Source of the DNA: Phytophthora sp. 'mugwort' | Lineage: Eukaryota; Oomycota; Peronosporomycetes; Peronosporales; Peronosporaceae | Reading direction: 5' to 3' | DNA length: 64,000 nucleotides | Assembly (NCBI GenBank): GCA_033558025.1 | Contig: JAUCEF010000008.1 | Span: 372,001-436,000, forward strand | In this document: positions 22,765 through 33,544 of the stretch, piece by piece | Layout: every line of letters begins with the position of its first letter | Position numbering within the stretch: the first letter of the stretch is position 1 | Made by a program: the position numbers and the translations under genes | The notes under the pieces: generated by a model | Databases searched by the model: none | Told to the model about the DNA's origin: nothing | Seen by the model: only the letters and a program-made list of their open reading frames with translations

Positions 22765-23444
22765 ATGAGTGCTATTCCCGACTTCGGTTGTTCGCTACCG
22801 AAAATACAAGTCAGCTGCTATGGGTGATATCCCAGTGCTTCACATTACAAAGTTATTTAGAATGGTTGTCGCTGGTCCCTCGTTCAGCGGTAAGAATAAC
22901 CTCTGTATGTTCATCCTTAAGAACTCTCCTCATGTATTTGCCCATCTGACGACTATTGCTCGTAATCCACACCAAGAACTGTACGAATATTTGCGCGATA
23001 AGTTGGAAGATTCATTACCTTCGCTGACCCAGATTCACCTCCAAGTGTTGATCAAGTACGTCATACACCATTAAAGTCAGACAAACCCGAGCTTGTTATC
23101 ATAGATGACTACAGCAACGATAAGCTACTTCAGAAGAATATCTTCTCACATTACTTCACCAGGGTCGGCACTTCAAATTGAGTACCATATTCCTAAGCCA
23201 CAGCTACTTTGCCACCGATAAGATGATTCTCTTGAAATTAGAGTATGTAGCGATCCTAAAGGCTAATTCAAAGCGTGATTTACAGATGGTTGTGAAGGAC
23301 CTCAACATCAAAGGCGCTAATGATCGATTAATCGTCTATTACTACAATAAAGCCACTGAGAGCAAAGGACAGATGTTGCTCATCGACGCTGTTAAGGGAC
23401 AAATCAGATACAATTTTGATAGACCTATTGCGATGGAAGAGTAA
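22765..23444 (+). pseudogene. A32/FtsK-HerA-type genome-packaging ATPase (Polinton), decayed
   Basis: The ATPase pumps genome into capsids in Polintons, virophages and large DNA viruses. Start ATG at 22765 (MSAIPDF), with a shift at once into VRYRKYK. The Walker A is GPSFSGKNN, where the family has GPSxSGKT, so the conserved Thr is lost. Walker B is ELVIIDDY near 23100, followed by STIFLSHSYFA with a sensor-type Ser and a C-terminal DLQMVVKDLNI. Frameshifts occur near 22785, 23060 and 23165. The C-terminal half is nearly identical to E2's. Confidence 0.8.
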
Positions 23445-23502
23445 TTCCACTTTATCGATCGGAAATATGGTTAGAATCATATAGAATCATATACTAACAA
23501 CG

Positions 23503-24410
23503 ATGGCGAGCTTTTTGAAACTCGATAGTACTAATCTCGTTTAAGATGGATACAATTACCCTGGAAATGCTCATTCCTTGGCTCGGCTGCTGACTTCCGC
23601 GATGTAGTTTGCGCTGTGCAAAGCATTACGATGTAAAATAGTGAGTACAACATTGATTCCTTCCAGTTCCAGAACACTTCGTTCAAAAATTGAGGTACCA
23701 ACTGCGGGGACTACTTCTATTATCAACGTCAGTCTTCCAGATGGTATTTACTCTTATGAAAATATCAATCGAAGATCCAGACGGCGATTGTTAATGCTGG
23801 GGCATATTTGATCGATCCTTCGGGGAATAACGTCTTTTATTTGAAAATTAGTGAGAACAGTGTGCATTACGCGTGCCAGGTTGATTTCTCACCGACACCA
23901 ACAGCCCTACCAACTGTATGAGGTACTTGGACAAGACCGGCAACGGGTCTATATTCAGCTGGTGGTACTGGTTTGCCTACTATCACACGCGTCCCTCGTT
24001 TGATCATCGATAGTGCTGAGTTTGGAAAGGTAGTTGGACTAGCTGCCGCTACTTACCCATCTGCGCCTGCAACGATTGCAAGTGCTCAACTATCTAACAT
24101 CATTCCTCAGATTCACCCGAGAAGCTCCTACATCGTCAGTTGCGATTTAATCAAAAACGAGTATGTTGCATCTGGTGATATTGTTAGCGCGTTCGACAGA
24201 GGAGATGCTGAAATTGGTAAGCTGGTTAGCTACAACCCCAGTCAGTATGCGTGGATGAACTGCCACAATGGTTCTCGTTCAACGATCACGATTAGCATCT
24301 ATAATCAAAATGAAAAGAAAGTCATTTTCCGTGATACCTCAGTATCAATCATGCTCCTACTGAGACCAAACAAAATAAGCTCTTTGCTATATTTTTTTCT
24401 TGCAATCTGA
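23503..24410 (+). pseudogene. Minor (penton-like) capsid protein of E1, decayed
   Basis: Begins MASFLKLDSTNL, the same start as in E2. An in-frame TAA at 23542 replaces a Gln codon kept in E2. Early and mid-gene frameshifts (near 23570, 23700-23790) follow. The C-terminal half (RVPRLIIDSAEFG ... IYNQNEKKVIFRD) is open. A one-base insertion removes the natural stop after LLLRP, extending the frame to 24410. The location next to the ATPase and MCP, and the LPDGIYSY block near 23740, fit the single-jelly-roll minor capsid protein of Polintons. Confidence 0.7.
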
Positions 24411-24424
24411 AGCTTCCACCAGTC

Positions 24425-25133
24425 TTACTCTTCTTCCTCATCGCACGAAATTTTAGCCATATGATCCTTTGCTTCTTGCGAGCCCTTAGCAAACTTTCGC
24501 CCCTTCTTAGCTACACCTAACCATATCGACGACGGATTTCGCTCGAATTGATTTGATAAGACTTTCGTGTTCTAGTTTGGTTGCCTAGCTTAGTAGGAAC
24601 TTCTCTTCAGCATCAACTGCATCGGTAGAACCCCTTTTCGCTTAGCGTACGACAGAGCACGTTTGGCACCTTTCTAAACACATAGTCAGACGACCTCCCT
24701 CCTTATCGCTCTCAGAGTCATAAACACCGATATCAGTCATGGAACGAATAGCAGCTCGCGCTGGAATAGTACCCTGAGGAGCTCCGAGAGCAGTTGCGAG
24801 GGCTGGTACTGCCATATCTGCAGCTCGAGACAATAGTCTTGAGTCGTTAGCGAACTTAAAGGCAGATTTGGTACCTCCCCAGACCTTAGATCAAATCGAT
24901 CCGCCTTGGGCTCGTTTATATCTCTTCTTGACCTCGTGTCGGGTGATATCAAGACGCACACCGCGACCTGCCTTGCGTGCCTTGATAGCCTTCTCATAAG
25001 AAGCTGGATGAAGATGAATAACAGAGCCACTACCCTTAAGCTGGTTAGCTGTAAGACTTAGCTTACCAGTCTTGAAAGCTTTGGTTAGCTTTGGTGCTGG
25101 AATATCACTGGAGATCGTTAATTCACGGTACAT
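24425..25133 (-). pseudogene. pX-like basic minor virion protein of E1, decayed
   Basis: The minus-strand start MYRELTISSDIPAPKL follows an AATATAGG box at 25140-25147. Features are a basic N-terminal region (AIKARKAGRGVRLDI), a Gly-rich patch, a hydrophobic helix (SRAADMAVPALATALG) and an acidic SESDKEGG. A protein of this kind, basic with one hydrophobic segment, is common beside the protease in Polintons and recalls adenovirus core or membrane-lytic proteins. Several stops and a 5-bp loss relative to E2 near 24690 break it. Confidence 0.5.
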
Positions 25134-25154
25134 GATCGTCCTATATTCGTTGAA

Positions 25155-25526
25155 CTAAATAATAGTCAAATTTAAATCTTTCATCTTTTTGAATACTTCT
25201 GGTTTATTATGCTGCTTGGAGTAAAGCCAAAGCAAACAGAATGGTCCGCAATAGTCTCCGTACGTACCTTGGTATTGTTTAGTATTGTATCGAGTTATAC
25301 CATACTTCGTTGGAGCCTCACCCATTGAGTCAAAATATTCACCATCCTGTACCGTGGCCCAGTATCCTACATCAAGTTTAGGTGGTCTAAGTACAATCAG
25401 ATATGATCCTTTCTTTGGGAGTGGCTTCGTTATCTCACTCGACTCATAAATATCATCCAGATGCACGTTAATTTTGCTTTGCAAGTTCAATGGGATTATG
25501 ATCATTGGTTTGATGAGGTGCGACAT
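25155..25526 (-). CDS. Adenain-like cysteine protease of E1, catalytic His replaced
   Basis: An unbroken 123-codon ORF on the minus strand. Adenain-like proteases mature capsid proteins. The catalytic order His...(Asp/Glu)...Gln...Cys is visible: LDVGYWATV (the family and E2 have GHW here), EYFDSMGE and QGTYGDYCGPFCLLWL, with the catalytic Cys in DYCGPFC. Replacing His by Tyr should abolish activity. The first 25 residues differ in frame from E2, consistent with an early compensating indel pair. Shares a divergent promoter region with the MCP gene. Confidence 0.75.
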   Translation of the reverse strand: MSHLIKPMIIIPLNLQSKINVHLDDIYESSEITKPLPKKGSYLIVLRPPKLDVGYWATVQDGEYFDSMGEAPTKYGITRYNTKQYQGTYGDYCGPFCLLWLYSKQHNKPEVFKKMKDLNLTII

Positions 25527-25574
25527 AATATTTAATTTCCCCGAAAGTATACTAGAAACCATATAGATTCAACG

Positions 25575-27293
25575 ATGAGTGAAACTCACCTATCAGACCA
25601 GTATTTGTACCAGAGCTCGCTAAAGAGCGATCCGGTGATCAAGGTATCTTCTGGCAAGCGAGTACCGTTTGTAATCGACCTTAATTAAGGTTCTTACCAG
25701 AATGTTATTACGATCGATGCTACTGCTCAGCTGAACGGCTCTGAAGGCTTCGCTTGTCTCCGTGATGCTTACATCATGCTCCCATACAAGGTATCGATGA
25801 CGAACGGTGCTACTGCTCAGACTGCGGCTGCTAACCGTTTCTGTGCTACGCTGAAGTGTGGCAACTGGAATGTCATTGATAGCATGTCGCTGGACCTTAA
25901 TGGCAAGACCATTGTTTCTATGGCCGACTACAAGCTGTTTTGGAACAATGTCCGCGCTCAGACTGGCTACAGTCCTCAGTACGTCGAGAAGCATGGTGCG
26001 AAGTCGTTCCTATTCCCCGGTGCCGCTCAGTCGGCGCTCTACCGTTCTACTGCCAGCTCAACGACTGGTGATGGCTACACTAACACTACTGCATTCACAT
26101 CTTCGTTTGATACTACCGGACCCTCTGGTGGTGCATCCATTTCTAGCGATGGACTTGTGAAGCATCTATTGTCGAACCCTCCTAACGCTGGTTCTGACTT
26201 TTCTACGTCGTGGCCTTTGGTAGGTGGAGGGAGCTGCTTCCTCTACTACCATTGCTAATCAGACTGCGCGTGGTGCCTTCGTTTCCGGTGTAGCTACTGC
26301 TAATGGAATTGTGGGTACGTGAAACTACATGCTCAAGGTTAAGCTAACCGACCTCCATCCGATCTTCAAGGAGCTTGACCTCATGGCCAATCCTCAAATC
26401 CGCCTACGCTTCAGAGTCAATCAGGGTACTTCTACTATTGCTGTAGATGCTACGAAGGGTATGTCACTAACAAGTACTACTCTTGTGAGCGGTAATATTT
26501 GTCCCGTGATGGTTGCTCCTTCTTCCACTGGTAATCCCATGGCCGGCGTACTTGCTGCTTCTGCTGGATTCAGCATTTCGTGGGGTGCTGTAGTCAATGC
26601 TCTTGAACCGAACATTGATGGTACTTACATGCCTTTCATTACAGCTCGTCTGTATGTACCTTTCGTTCATTTCTCGAGAACCCTCAGGCAATTATCAGCA
26701 AGCCTGCCAAGAAGGTTCGCTACAACGATTGCAATGCTCAATGGTTCTATCAGCGCGCTAGTACGAAAAGCAATCGACTCAGCATAACGCAGCGTTTGAC
26801 CTCCAGCTATCTGCTTCTGTCAAGAATGCCAAGTATGTCATTTTCCTTCCCTTCGCTGAACAGACTGGTAATTTCGTTTCGGCTGCTGTTCAGGAATTCC
26901 AGAGCCCCTTTGACTCGGCTCCTTGGACTCTCCACCCTGGTTCGACGATTCCCAACTTCAATTTTCGCATTGTTTCGAGTCAGGTATTTGACATTAGTCA
27001 TGACACGACTTCCACCACTTCCACAACGAACTGGCTAAGATCTCTTCGATTAACGGTGATCTGACCTTGAGTTGGTGAATGGTCTCCTTGACTATCAAAC
27101 GTGGTCGCTAATAACCGGTTTCTTATCGCTGATGCTAGCCGCCTGACTGAGCGTGATGTCCCTCAAGCTATTCAGGTTCAGGGTGTGAATGCCGGTTGCC
27201 AGGGAACTAACATGCTTCTACTTGTAGTGAGTGAGCAAGAGCTCGACACACGACCGCCTAACGGGTGAGGTAGTTGACTTTACCACGGCTTAA
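25575..27293 (+). pseudogene. Major capsid protein (double jelly-roll) of E1, decayed
   Basis: The start MSETHLSDQYLY at 25575 follows an ATATAGATTCAACG leader identical to that of E2. The sequence is closely similar to the intact 572-residue MCP of E2 along its whole length. Lesions include a TAA at 25686 (Gln in E2), a TGA at 26320 (Trp in E2), frameshifts near 26230, 26675 and 26965-27080, and one near 27245 close to the 3' end. MCPs of this family form the hexon-like shell. The length and both termini agree with E2. Confidence 0.85.
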
Positions 27294-27339
27294 ATATTTA
27301 AAAAAAAATGATAAAGTCTGTTGAGTATCTATAGATACC

Positions 27340-27669
27340 ATGTCCACACAACTTTCATTCGGCAAGTACAAGAAATCAACTATTCAGGATGTATTTTAAA
27401 AGGACCCCAGCTATTGTCGCTGGCTTCTTAGTCAAAAGGTGCTAATTGAAGATTCTGATTCTGAGATCTCTAAATTTCTTGCGAGCAAATTCGCAAATGG
27501 ATCCGATGACGGATCGTACCTATTAAATTTCGGTAAGTACAAGGGGAAGTCAGTCAAGCAAGTATTTACGATTGATGGACGATATTTACAGTGGCTACGC
27601 TCTTCTAAGTTTGCTATCGAAAAAGCACCTAAGCTTTGTGCAGCTGTTAATGAGTTGATTGAGAACTAG
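27340..27669 (+). pseudogene. Tandem ExoX-C-like domain protein of E1, one stop
   Basis: Starts MSTQLSFGKYKKS after a CTATAG box (27329-27334). It holds two copies of the FGKYKxxSxxxV...D..YxxWL module, as in the ExoX C-terminal-like domain found in phage and viral nucleases. One copy is at residues 6-30, the other (LNFGKYKGKSVKQVF) at about 65-90. A TAA at about 27397 interrupts the first copy where E2 has a Glu codon. No nuclease domain is attached. A role in DNA binding is an inference. Confidence 0.6.
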
Positions 27670-27724
27670 GTGATAATAAAAAAAAATCACCGTTGAACTC
27701 GAAGAACTGTTTTCCTTGTTTGCT

Positions 27725-27960
27725 TGTTTAGACCTTTAGATCTCTCAAAGCGAGGGGTTGTGAAACTACTTCAGAAGCGTTGAACGTCTCCTCTCGGTCT
27801 AAGGTGGTCAAGGGGTTGCGTCGGCGAAACCAACAGATGTGCGTTCTCAGTGGTCGAGCGGTTCTAAAAACTACCCTAAGATCCAAAAGACGTGTCTTTC
27901 GTTCTCAGGTGATCGAGAGGTTGCGTCGACGAAATAGCACCTGGCTCGAAAGACTGTTCC
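27725..27960. repeat. Subterminal repeats at the right end of E1
   Basis: At least three imperfect copies of a unit whose reverse complement reads GACGCAACCTCTCGACCACCTGAG, near 27795-27820, 27845-27870 and 27905-27940, spaced about 50-60 bp. The same unit occurs at the E2 end. Such repeats may bind the terminal protein or the integrase, but this is inference. Confidence 0.65.
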
Positions 27961-27974
27961 AGGATTTTTCTAGC

Positions 27975-28018
27975 TGGTAAATTACGGAAAGTAGAAAAAC
28001 TGCCGGCGTAATGTTCCG
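27975..28018 (-). repeat. Right terminal inverted repeat of E1
   Basis: TGGTAAATTACGGAAAG, an A-rich run and CTGCCGGCGTAATGTTCC form the reverse complement of the left repeat at 8755-8798. Ankyrin-gene homology begins within a few bases beyond it. Confidence 0.75.
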
Positions 28019-28020
28019 CT

Positions 28021-29956
28021 ATGGACACCATCAGTGAGTTCTAGACCACTCTGTTCGTTGGTCACTCCCGGACACATGTGGCTTTGATTTCCAGGATGGA
28101 GCGCTCCGTTTAGCACAGCGAGTGATGATACACGAATCCATGGAGGCCGAGAAAGCCTAGAAGATACTCACAGAGGAGGCAAAAACAAGAGTGAAGGTAA
28201 AGTCTAAACCAAGAGCGATTGCTCCTCATGACACGAATGCAGCGTTGATTCTCCGCAAGAGAGACGACTCGTTCTTCCGTCAGCGAACATTCACGTTGGC
28301 AATGGCGAAGGCGGCAGGGAGAGGCGACGTGAGGGTGATGAAGTGGCTCGTGCAGCAGTTTCCAGCATTCGCGGTTGAAGAAGCAGCGAACAAAGGTCAC
28401 CTGGACGTGTTGAAGTGGCTGCACAGATCACGTCTTAATGGAAATGCATGTGATCCAGTAAGGGAGAAGAACGAGCCACTTCTTGATGTCTTTTGGGGCT
28501 CGAAAGAGCTGTTTTTACGCTGGTCAGAACGGACATTCGCATGTCGTCGAGTGGCTGCAGGAGCACACGAACCCTACGCCGACGCACATGTTCTTTGTCA
28601 CCCTCGAAGCGGCACCAGCGAAGAATGGCCATCGTCAAGTGGCTTTGCGAAGTACGTGGCGAGCAGTCGTCGTATGCTTCCGTTCTCGCGGCTAGTGAAG
28701 GGCACTTGAATGTACTCAAGTGGCTAAGAGGCAACATTTTCAACCCAACGCCGTCGGTATCAATGGACGATGCGGCTGCGAACGGCCATCTGGATGTACT
28801 GTAATGGATGCAGGTTAACGCAGGGTACGCTACGACTATGGTAATGAACAGAGCTGCCGGCAACGGCCATTTCCACGTTGTAAAATGGTTACACCGTTAC
28901 CGGAAAGAAGGATGTACAACCGCAGCGATGGACTTTGCTGCCGCCAACGAACACCTCGAAATTCTGCAATGACTCCATGGCGTTCGGAGTGAAGGTTGTA
29001 CAAAGGCTGCGATGGATGAAGCTGCGGCAAATGGCCATTAAACTGTCGTCCAGTTACTGCGTCAAAGTCGTAAGGATGGATGCACTACCCGGGCAATGGA
29101 TGGCGCCGCTGCAATGGTCATTTGCCAGTAGTGAAGTGGTTACATCAACACCGCAAAGAAGGTGGTACGACGGCAGCGATGGATGGCGCAGCATGCGCAA
29201 ATCATTTAAAAGTCGTCGAGTGGTTGCAAAAAAATCGAAAGAGGGTGGCACGATTGACGCTATGAACTTGGCTGCCCAGAAAAAAATGGACACTTGGAGG
29301 TCGTTCAGTGGTTGCATGTACATCGCAGGGAAGGATGGATGTACGACTGATGCGATGGATCATGCAGTGACTAATGGTCACTTAAGTGTGGTGCAATGGC
29401 TCCATATGAATCGGAAAGAAGGATGCTACGTCGAGTGCCATGGATGGCGCCTCCGAGGCCGGTCATCTTGATGTTGTGCGATGGCTGCATGCAGCCCGTA
29501 GTGAAGGCTGCACGAAGGTAGCTATGGATAAGGCAGCATCTAGAGGCCACCTGAAGCTGGTGAAATGGCTGCATGCCAATCGAGCCGAAGATTGTACGGG
29601 TACGGCGATGGATGGAGCCGCATGGGGCGGTCACTTTGACATTCTGTTGTTTCTGCACAACGAAAAGTCGGAGGGCTACACATCGAAGGCGTTCGTGAAT
29701 GCGACGACAGCAGATGAACTCACGATTCTGCAGTGGCTGTTTGAACATTACAACCACAAGTTTGGACGAGACCCGCTTCAGCTGTACGCTTTTTGACAAA
29801 TTCTACACCTTGCGATGGCTGAAACAGAAAGCACGGGTGGACGGTAATATCCAAGGAGACGTTAGTCGGGTGAGGAAAGCTAGACACTCAGACACGGTAG
29901 ATACACGGGAAAATAGTGATCAAGTCGCGTATATAAGCGACTTAACTCTGTCATAG
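28021..29956 (+). pseudogene. 3' part of the ankyrin-repeat gene interrupted by E1
   Basis: Continues the reading begun at 8664: MDTISEF and then the CGFDFQDGALRLAQRV-like stretch match the intact paralogue. Ankyrin-like repeats of about 33 residues follow (pattern HLxVVKWLHxxRxEGCTxxAMDxAA) from about 28310 to 29700, ending near FEHYNHKFGRDPLQLYAF. The frame is broken many times (for example near 28380, 28520, 28800, 28970, 29040, 29440 and 29795), so it decayed after or independently of the E1 insertion. It is an inverted paralogue of the gene at 30856-32802, about 0.9 kb away. Confidence 0.8.
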
Positions 29957-30855
29957 AGTGAGAAGGCAGGAGACGAGGGGGTAATAGAGATCGAGTGCTG
30001 TCCCAAATAGAATTAGTCATAGTGTTTTTAGGGCTTTAGCACGAACGCCGCGCGGAATCGAAAATGAAAAAATATATATAATAGCAGTGGTCATAACCCT
30101 TACAAAAGCCAAGTTTTTTTTTCATGTGCATATATTTTGTGGTTGGGGGATTCTGCTGTACACTGGTCCATTTCGATGTGCGATTTTCATTCGAGCCGTC
30201 AATGGAATGGGACAAGATGGGTATACATAGTCGAAACCCCGCGTTCAACGCCGGATTTAAAACGAAATCAAGCCGAGTCCATTGCGTGTTGAAAGCTATT
30301 ATGAAAAGTGTACACCCCGATTAATTCATGTTGGTTTTGCTATGATTGACATAAACAACTTTCTCGACTTCCCACACGCGGGCCGAACAGTGTGTTTGGC
30401 TTACTACCGAGGCAACCGAGGCAACAAAGTTAAGGAAACTGGTCTCCCCATCGATATTTAGTGACCGAAGGGATAACACTTAATACGTACTGGGTGGTCA
30501 ACATCGCACTTGAAGTTGAAGCGCGTTTTGCGTGTCGTGTTGATTCCGCCGCCATATAAATTCCGTACTCTTTGAGGCTTTGGACTTGTAGCGCACACGT
30601 TTACAGATGTTCTTCTAATCGAGCTCGCGGTGTAGCTACTTGTCTGTCCCTCAGCTTTGTCCATCTGCATTTTGCCAAGAAAATCCTTTGAGTCGTTCTA
30701 TGCACTGCTTATAAATTTTGCTCTTTGCCATTGTTACATCAACGATGTTCGCAGTTCGCAGACCATTCAGTTTCGTGCTGATATTGTGTCACTTGATAAA
30801 AAATTCCCTAACAAATAAATAAACTACTTACTTGCCCATACCAACCTAGACACAG
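29957..30855. other. Intergenic, no gene seen
   Basis: Spacer between the two ankyrin genes' 3' ends, which face each other. No recognisable coding or mobile sequence. AT-rich tracts near 30060-30120. Confidence 0.5.
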
Positions 30856-32802
30856 TTACTCGTAGTGGCGCTCGCTCTCCGGTAAATCCTCAAGAATAGA
30901 CTCTTGCTTAAGCCACTGGAGCGTGTAAAACTTGCCCAGAGCAAAGAGCTGCAGGCGATCGTGCCCAAACTGGTCACGGTAGTGCTCAAACAGCCATTGC
31001 AAAACCTCCAGCTCGTCCGCCGTCGTCGCGTTTATAAACGCCTTTGACGTGCAGCCCTCAGATCTCTCACTTTGCAAAAATAACAGGACGTCGAAATAAC
31101 CACTGGAAGCGGCTCGATCCATCGCTGCGCCAGTGCATCCCTCACTTCGGTATACATGAAGCCACTGCACGACTTTTAAGTGTCCCCGGCCCGCAGCGTT
31201 GTCCATCGCTGCCTTCGTACAACCCTCAGTTCTATTCTGATGCAGCCATTGCACAACGTCAAGAAACCCCGCACCTGCGGCTCGGTCCATTGCGTTGAAC
31301 GTGCATCCCTCCTTACGATTATTGTGCAGCCACTGCACTACGTTCAGATGACCGTGTGCGGCAGCTTGGTCCATCGCATCAGCAGTGCATCCTTCTTCGC
31401 GGTAACGATGAAGCCACTGTACCACCTTCAAGTGCCCGTTGCGAGCAGCGAGGTTCATGGCCGCGAGTGTGCAGCCTTCTTTGCGATGTTTCTGCAGCCA
31501 CTCTACGACCTTGAGATGGTTTGCCCGCGCCGCTCCATCCATCGCTGCTGTTGTGCAGCCCTCTTTGCGATGGAAATGGAGCCATTCAACCACTGCTAAA
31601 TGCCCGTTCATAGCAGCTCCATCCATCGCACGCGTACTACATCCTTCCTTCCGATTCTTTTGCAACCACTGCACAATTGCAAGGTGTCCATACGTAGCGG
31701 CCTCATCCATCGCCGACTTGGTGCATCCTTCGTGGCGATTCGCATGTAGCCATTTCACAATTTCGAAATGTCCATTAGAAGCTGCTGTGTCCATCGCCAC
31801 CGTCGTGCATCCCTCTCGTCGGGTGGTTTGTAGCCATTTAACAATTTCCAAATGTCCATTTCCCGCCGCTTTATTCATCGCTGCCGGGGTAGCATATCCC
31901 GAGTTACTTTGCAGCCACTTCAGTACATTTAAGTGTCCATTTGCCGCTGCGTCGTCCATCGATGCGGATGGCGAGGAGCTGAAAATGTTGCCTCGAAGCC
32001 ACTTGAGCACGTCCAAATGTCCTCCACTTGCCGCTAGCACCGCCGCGTAAGGGGACCACTCTCCTCTGACATCACAGAGCCACTTGACCATCGGCAGATC
32101 TCCGTTCTTTGCCGCTTCCTCCAACGTCACAAAGAACATGTGCGTCGGCGTTGGGGTCGTATGTTCCTGCAGCCATTCGACCACCCACAAGTGTCCATTT
32201 TGCCCAGCGTAGAACAGCTCCTTGGCGCCCCAAAATACGTCGAGCCCTTGGTCGCTTTTCCCGCCACCTTCGTCACGTATGTGGCCCACTCGGCTGTTCC
32301 TGTTGAGCCATTGCAGGACCTCCAAGTGGCCATGTTTGGCCGCTTCTTCGACCGCGAGCGTCACGTAGCATCCGGGAAACTTGCGCACGAGCCATTGGAT
32401 GAGTCTCAAGTCTCCGCAAGCAGCGGCACGCGCCATGCCAAGCGTGAACTGCTTCTGGTGGTAGAAAGGGTCCTGCTTCTGACAGACCACCAGAGCGGCG
32501 TCACAGGTGCGCGGATCTCTCCCTCTGTCTTGGAATTTTTGCTTGATGGCGCGGAATTTCAGCTCCCGACCCAGAATTTCCTCAGCTTCCCTCTCGCGCA
32601 TCGCTTGATGCGCAGCGACGCGCTGCACGAGACGAAGAGCGCCGTTCTGAAAAGCGAAGCCGCAAGCGTCAGGCAACGACCAGTGCACCGAGCAGTCCAG
32701 GAAGGCGCTGATAGTCTCAGCAATGTGCGGCAGCGCAGCGATGTGCAGGTGCGAGCGGCACACCACCGCGGCGCAGGTCAAGGGGGCTGGTAGCTCCATC
32801 AC
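30856..32802 (-). CDS. Ankyrin-repeat protein, 648 aa
   Basis: An intact single-exon gene. The N-terminal 110 residues form a family-specific header (MELPAPLTCAAVV ... FLDCSVHWSLPDACGFAF), followed by at least 14 ankyrin-type repeats of about 33 residues between roughly residues 120 and 610. Most carry the variant NGHLxVVKWLxxxRxEGCTxxAMDxAA. Repeat proteins of this type are expanded in oomycete genomes and mediate protein binding. No catalytic domain, signal peptide or RxLR motif is visible, so an intracellular role is likely. Two methionines start the frame. The initiator-like element 45 bp upstream supports this start. Confidence 0.85.
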   Translation of the reverse strand: MMELPAPLTCAAVVCRSHLHIAALPHIAETISAFLDCSVHWSLPDACGFAFQNGALRLVQRVAAHQAMREREAEEILGRELKFRAIKQKFQDRGRDPRTCDAALVVCQKQDPFYHQKQFTLGMARAAACGDLRLIQWLVRKFPGCYVTLAVEEAAKHGHLEVLQWLNRNSRVGHIRDEGGGKSDQGLDVFWGAKELFYAGQNGHLWVVEWLQEHTTPTPTHMFFVTLEEAAKNGDLPMVKWLCDVRGEWSPYAAVLAASGGHLDVLKWLRGNIFSSSPSASMDDAAANGHLNVLKWLQSNSGYATPAAMNKAAGNGHLEIVKWLQTTRREGCTTVAMDTAASNGHFEIVKWLHANRHEGCTKSAMDEAATYGHLAIVQWLQKNRKEGCSTRAMDGAAMNGHLAVVEWLHFHRKEGCTTAAMDGAARANHLKVVEWLQKHRKEGCTLAAMNLAARNGHLKVVQWLHRYREEGCTADAMDQAAAHGHLNVVQWLHNNRKEGCTFNAMDRAAGAGFLDVVQWLHQNRTEGCTKAAMDNAAGRGHLKVVQWLHVYRSEGCTGAAMDRAASSGYFDVLLFLQSERSEGCTSKAFINATTADELEVLQWLFEHYRDQFGHDRLQLFALGKFYTLQWLKQESILEDLPESERHYE

Positions 32803-32844
32803 GGGGACAGCAGCAGAGACCTCTTCGTAGGACGGAGAAGAAGC

Positions 32845-32852
32845 GTGAATGA
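32845..32852 (-). promoter_or_regulatory. Oomycete initiator-like element of the ankyrin gene
   Basis: TCATTCAC on the minus strand, within a CAGTCATTCACGC context, lies about 45 bp before the ATG at 32802. It fits the TCATTYY initiator. Confidence 0.45.
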
Positions 32853-33544
32853 CTGATTGGATACTGAATCAAAGTGTGGGCGATGAAAACCTACGAAACG
32901 AGATACATGATTTGAAAAAAAACCATGAGAAAGAATGAGATGGCCATCTATTTTTAGCCACTTCAAGGCGAATATCCATGACGCGCCCGCGGAAGCGACA
33001 CAAGTGAGCCCTTGGAAGAATCAGCACGGATGGCTGGCAGAACATTGCTGCAAAATATTTAGGCAAACATACTACTATAAAATGAGGCCGAGCGCGATGA
33101 ATATACATGTACTGGCATGCGTGCCAGCTTAACTGTAACAGCCGCCCCCCCGTCTGTAACAGCATTCGGGAACGGATTTAATGCCGCGTGTGTCTCGACG
33201 ATCAAGCGCCGAGCGGGGCTGCTCGAGCATTTCGCTGGTAGACACTCGATTCTCCAGGCGACTAGAGCGAGCTCGCTGCCCGCAGCTGACGCTGCAGGTT
33301 CGAGTTACATGAGGCAGGAATATGAGTTACCTGGCGTCACATCGTCGTAGCCGTGTCCACGCGCAGTAACCACGTGTCCGGCTAACAGGCTGAGACGGCA
33401 GATTTTCTTCAACCATGACATTTACTATGAAAGTTTGGGTTATCAGTTCCTATCGAGAGAAATATATCCAACGTATGTGTATTACGATAAGGATGGACGT
33501 GCCACCTGCATGGAGGCAAGAACAAATTTTACTTTGCAGGTTTT
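32853..33544. other. Intergenic, no gene seen
   Basis: Upstream region of the ankyrin gene and downstream region of the U-box gene. Short ORFs here show no recognisable content. Confidence 0.5.

Larger units (their letters stand above)
8741..28018. mobile_element. Polinton/Maverick (polinton-like virus) element E1, decayed, with CRN cargo
   Basis: A 19.3-kb element bounded by inverted terminal motifs and carrying the Polinton gene set: protein-primed PolB, chromodomain integrase, packaging ATPase, adenain-like protease, minor and major capsid proteins. Both ends carry ACATTACGCCGGCAG followed by T-rich sequence and CTTTCCGTAATTT. The insertion splits an ankyrin gene. Polintons usually make 6-bp duplications; here the flanks are too decayed to define one (GTGGGT against ATGGAC is a possible match differing only by transitions). 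The outer limit is uncertain by about 16 bp: AGTAGT at 8741 also occurs at the same spacing at the E2 end. Nearly every gene has frameshifts or stops, so E1 is an old, immobile copy. Confidence 0.85.

Noticed and set aside
27725..27960. CRISPR-like array of spaced repeats
   Set aside because: Units are imperfect, the spacing is uneven, no cas genes are present and the sequence is eukaryotic. They are Polinton subterminal repeats.
31439..32793. Long plus-strand ORFs opposite the ankyrin gene
   Set aside because: Repeat-rich GC-biased sequence leaves open antisense frames. The minus-strand ankyrin frame is complete and structured.
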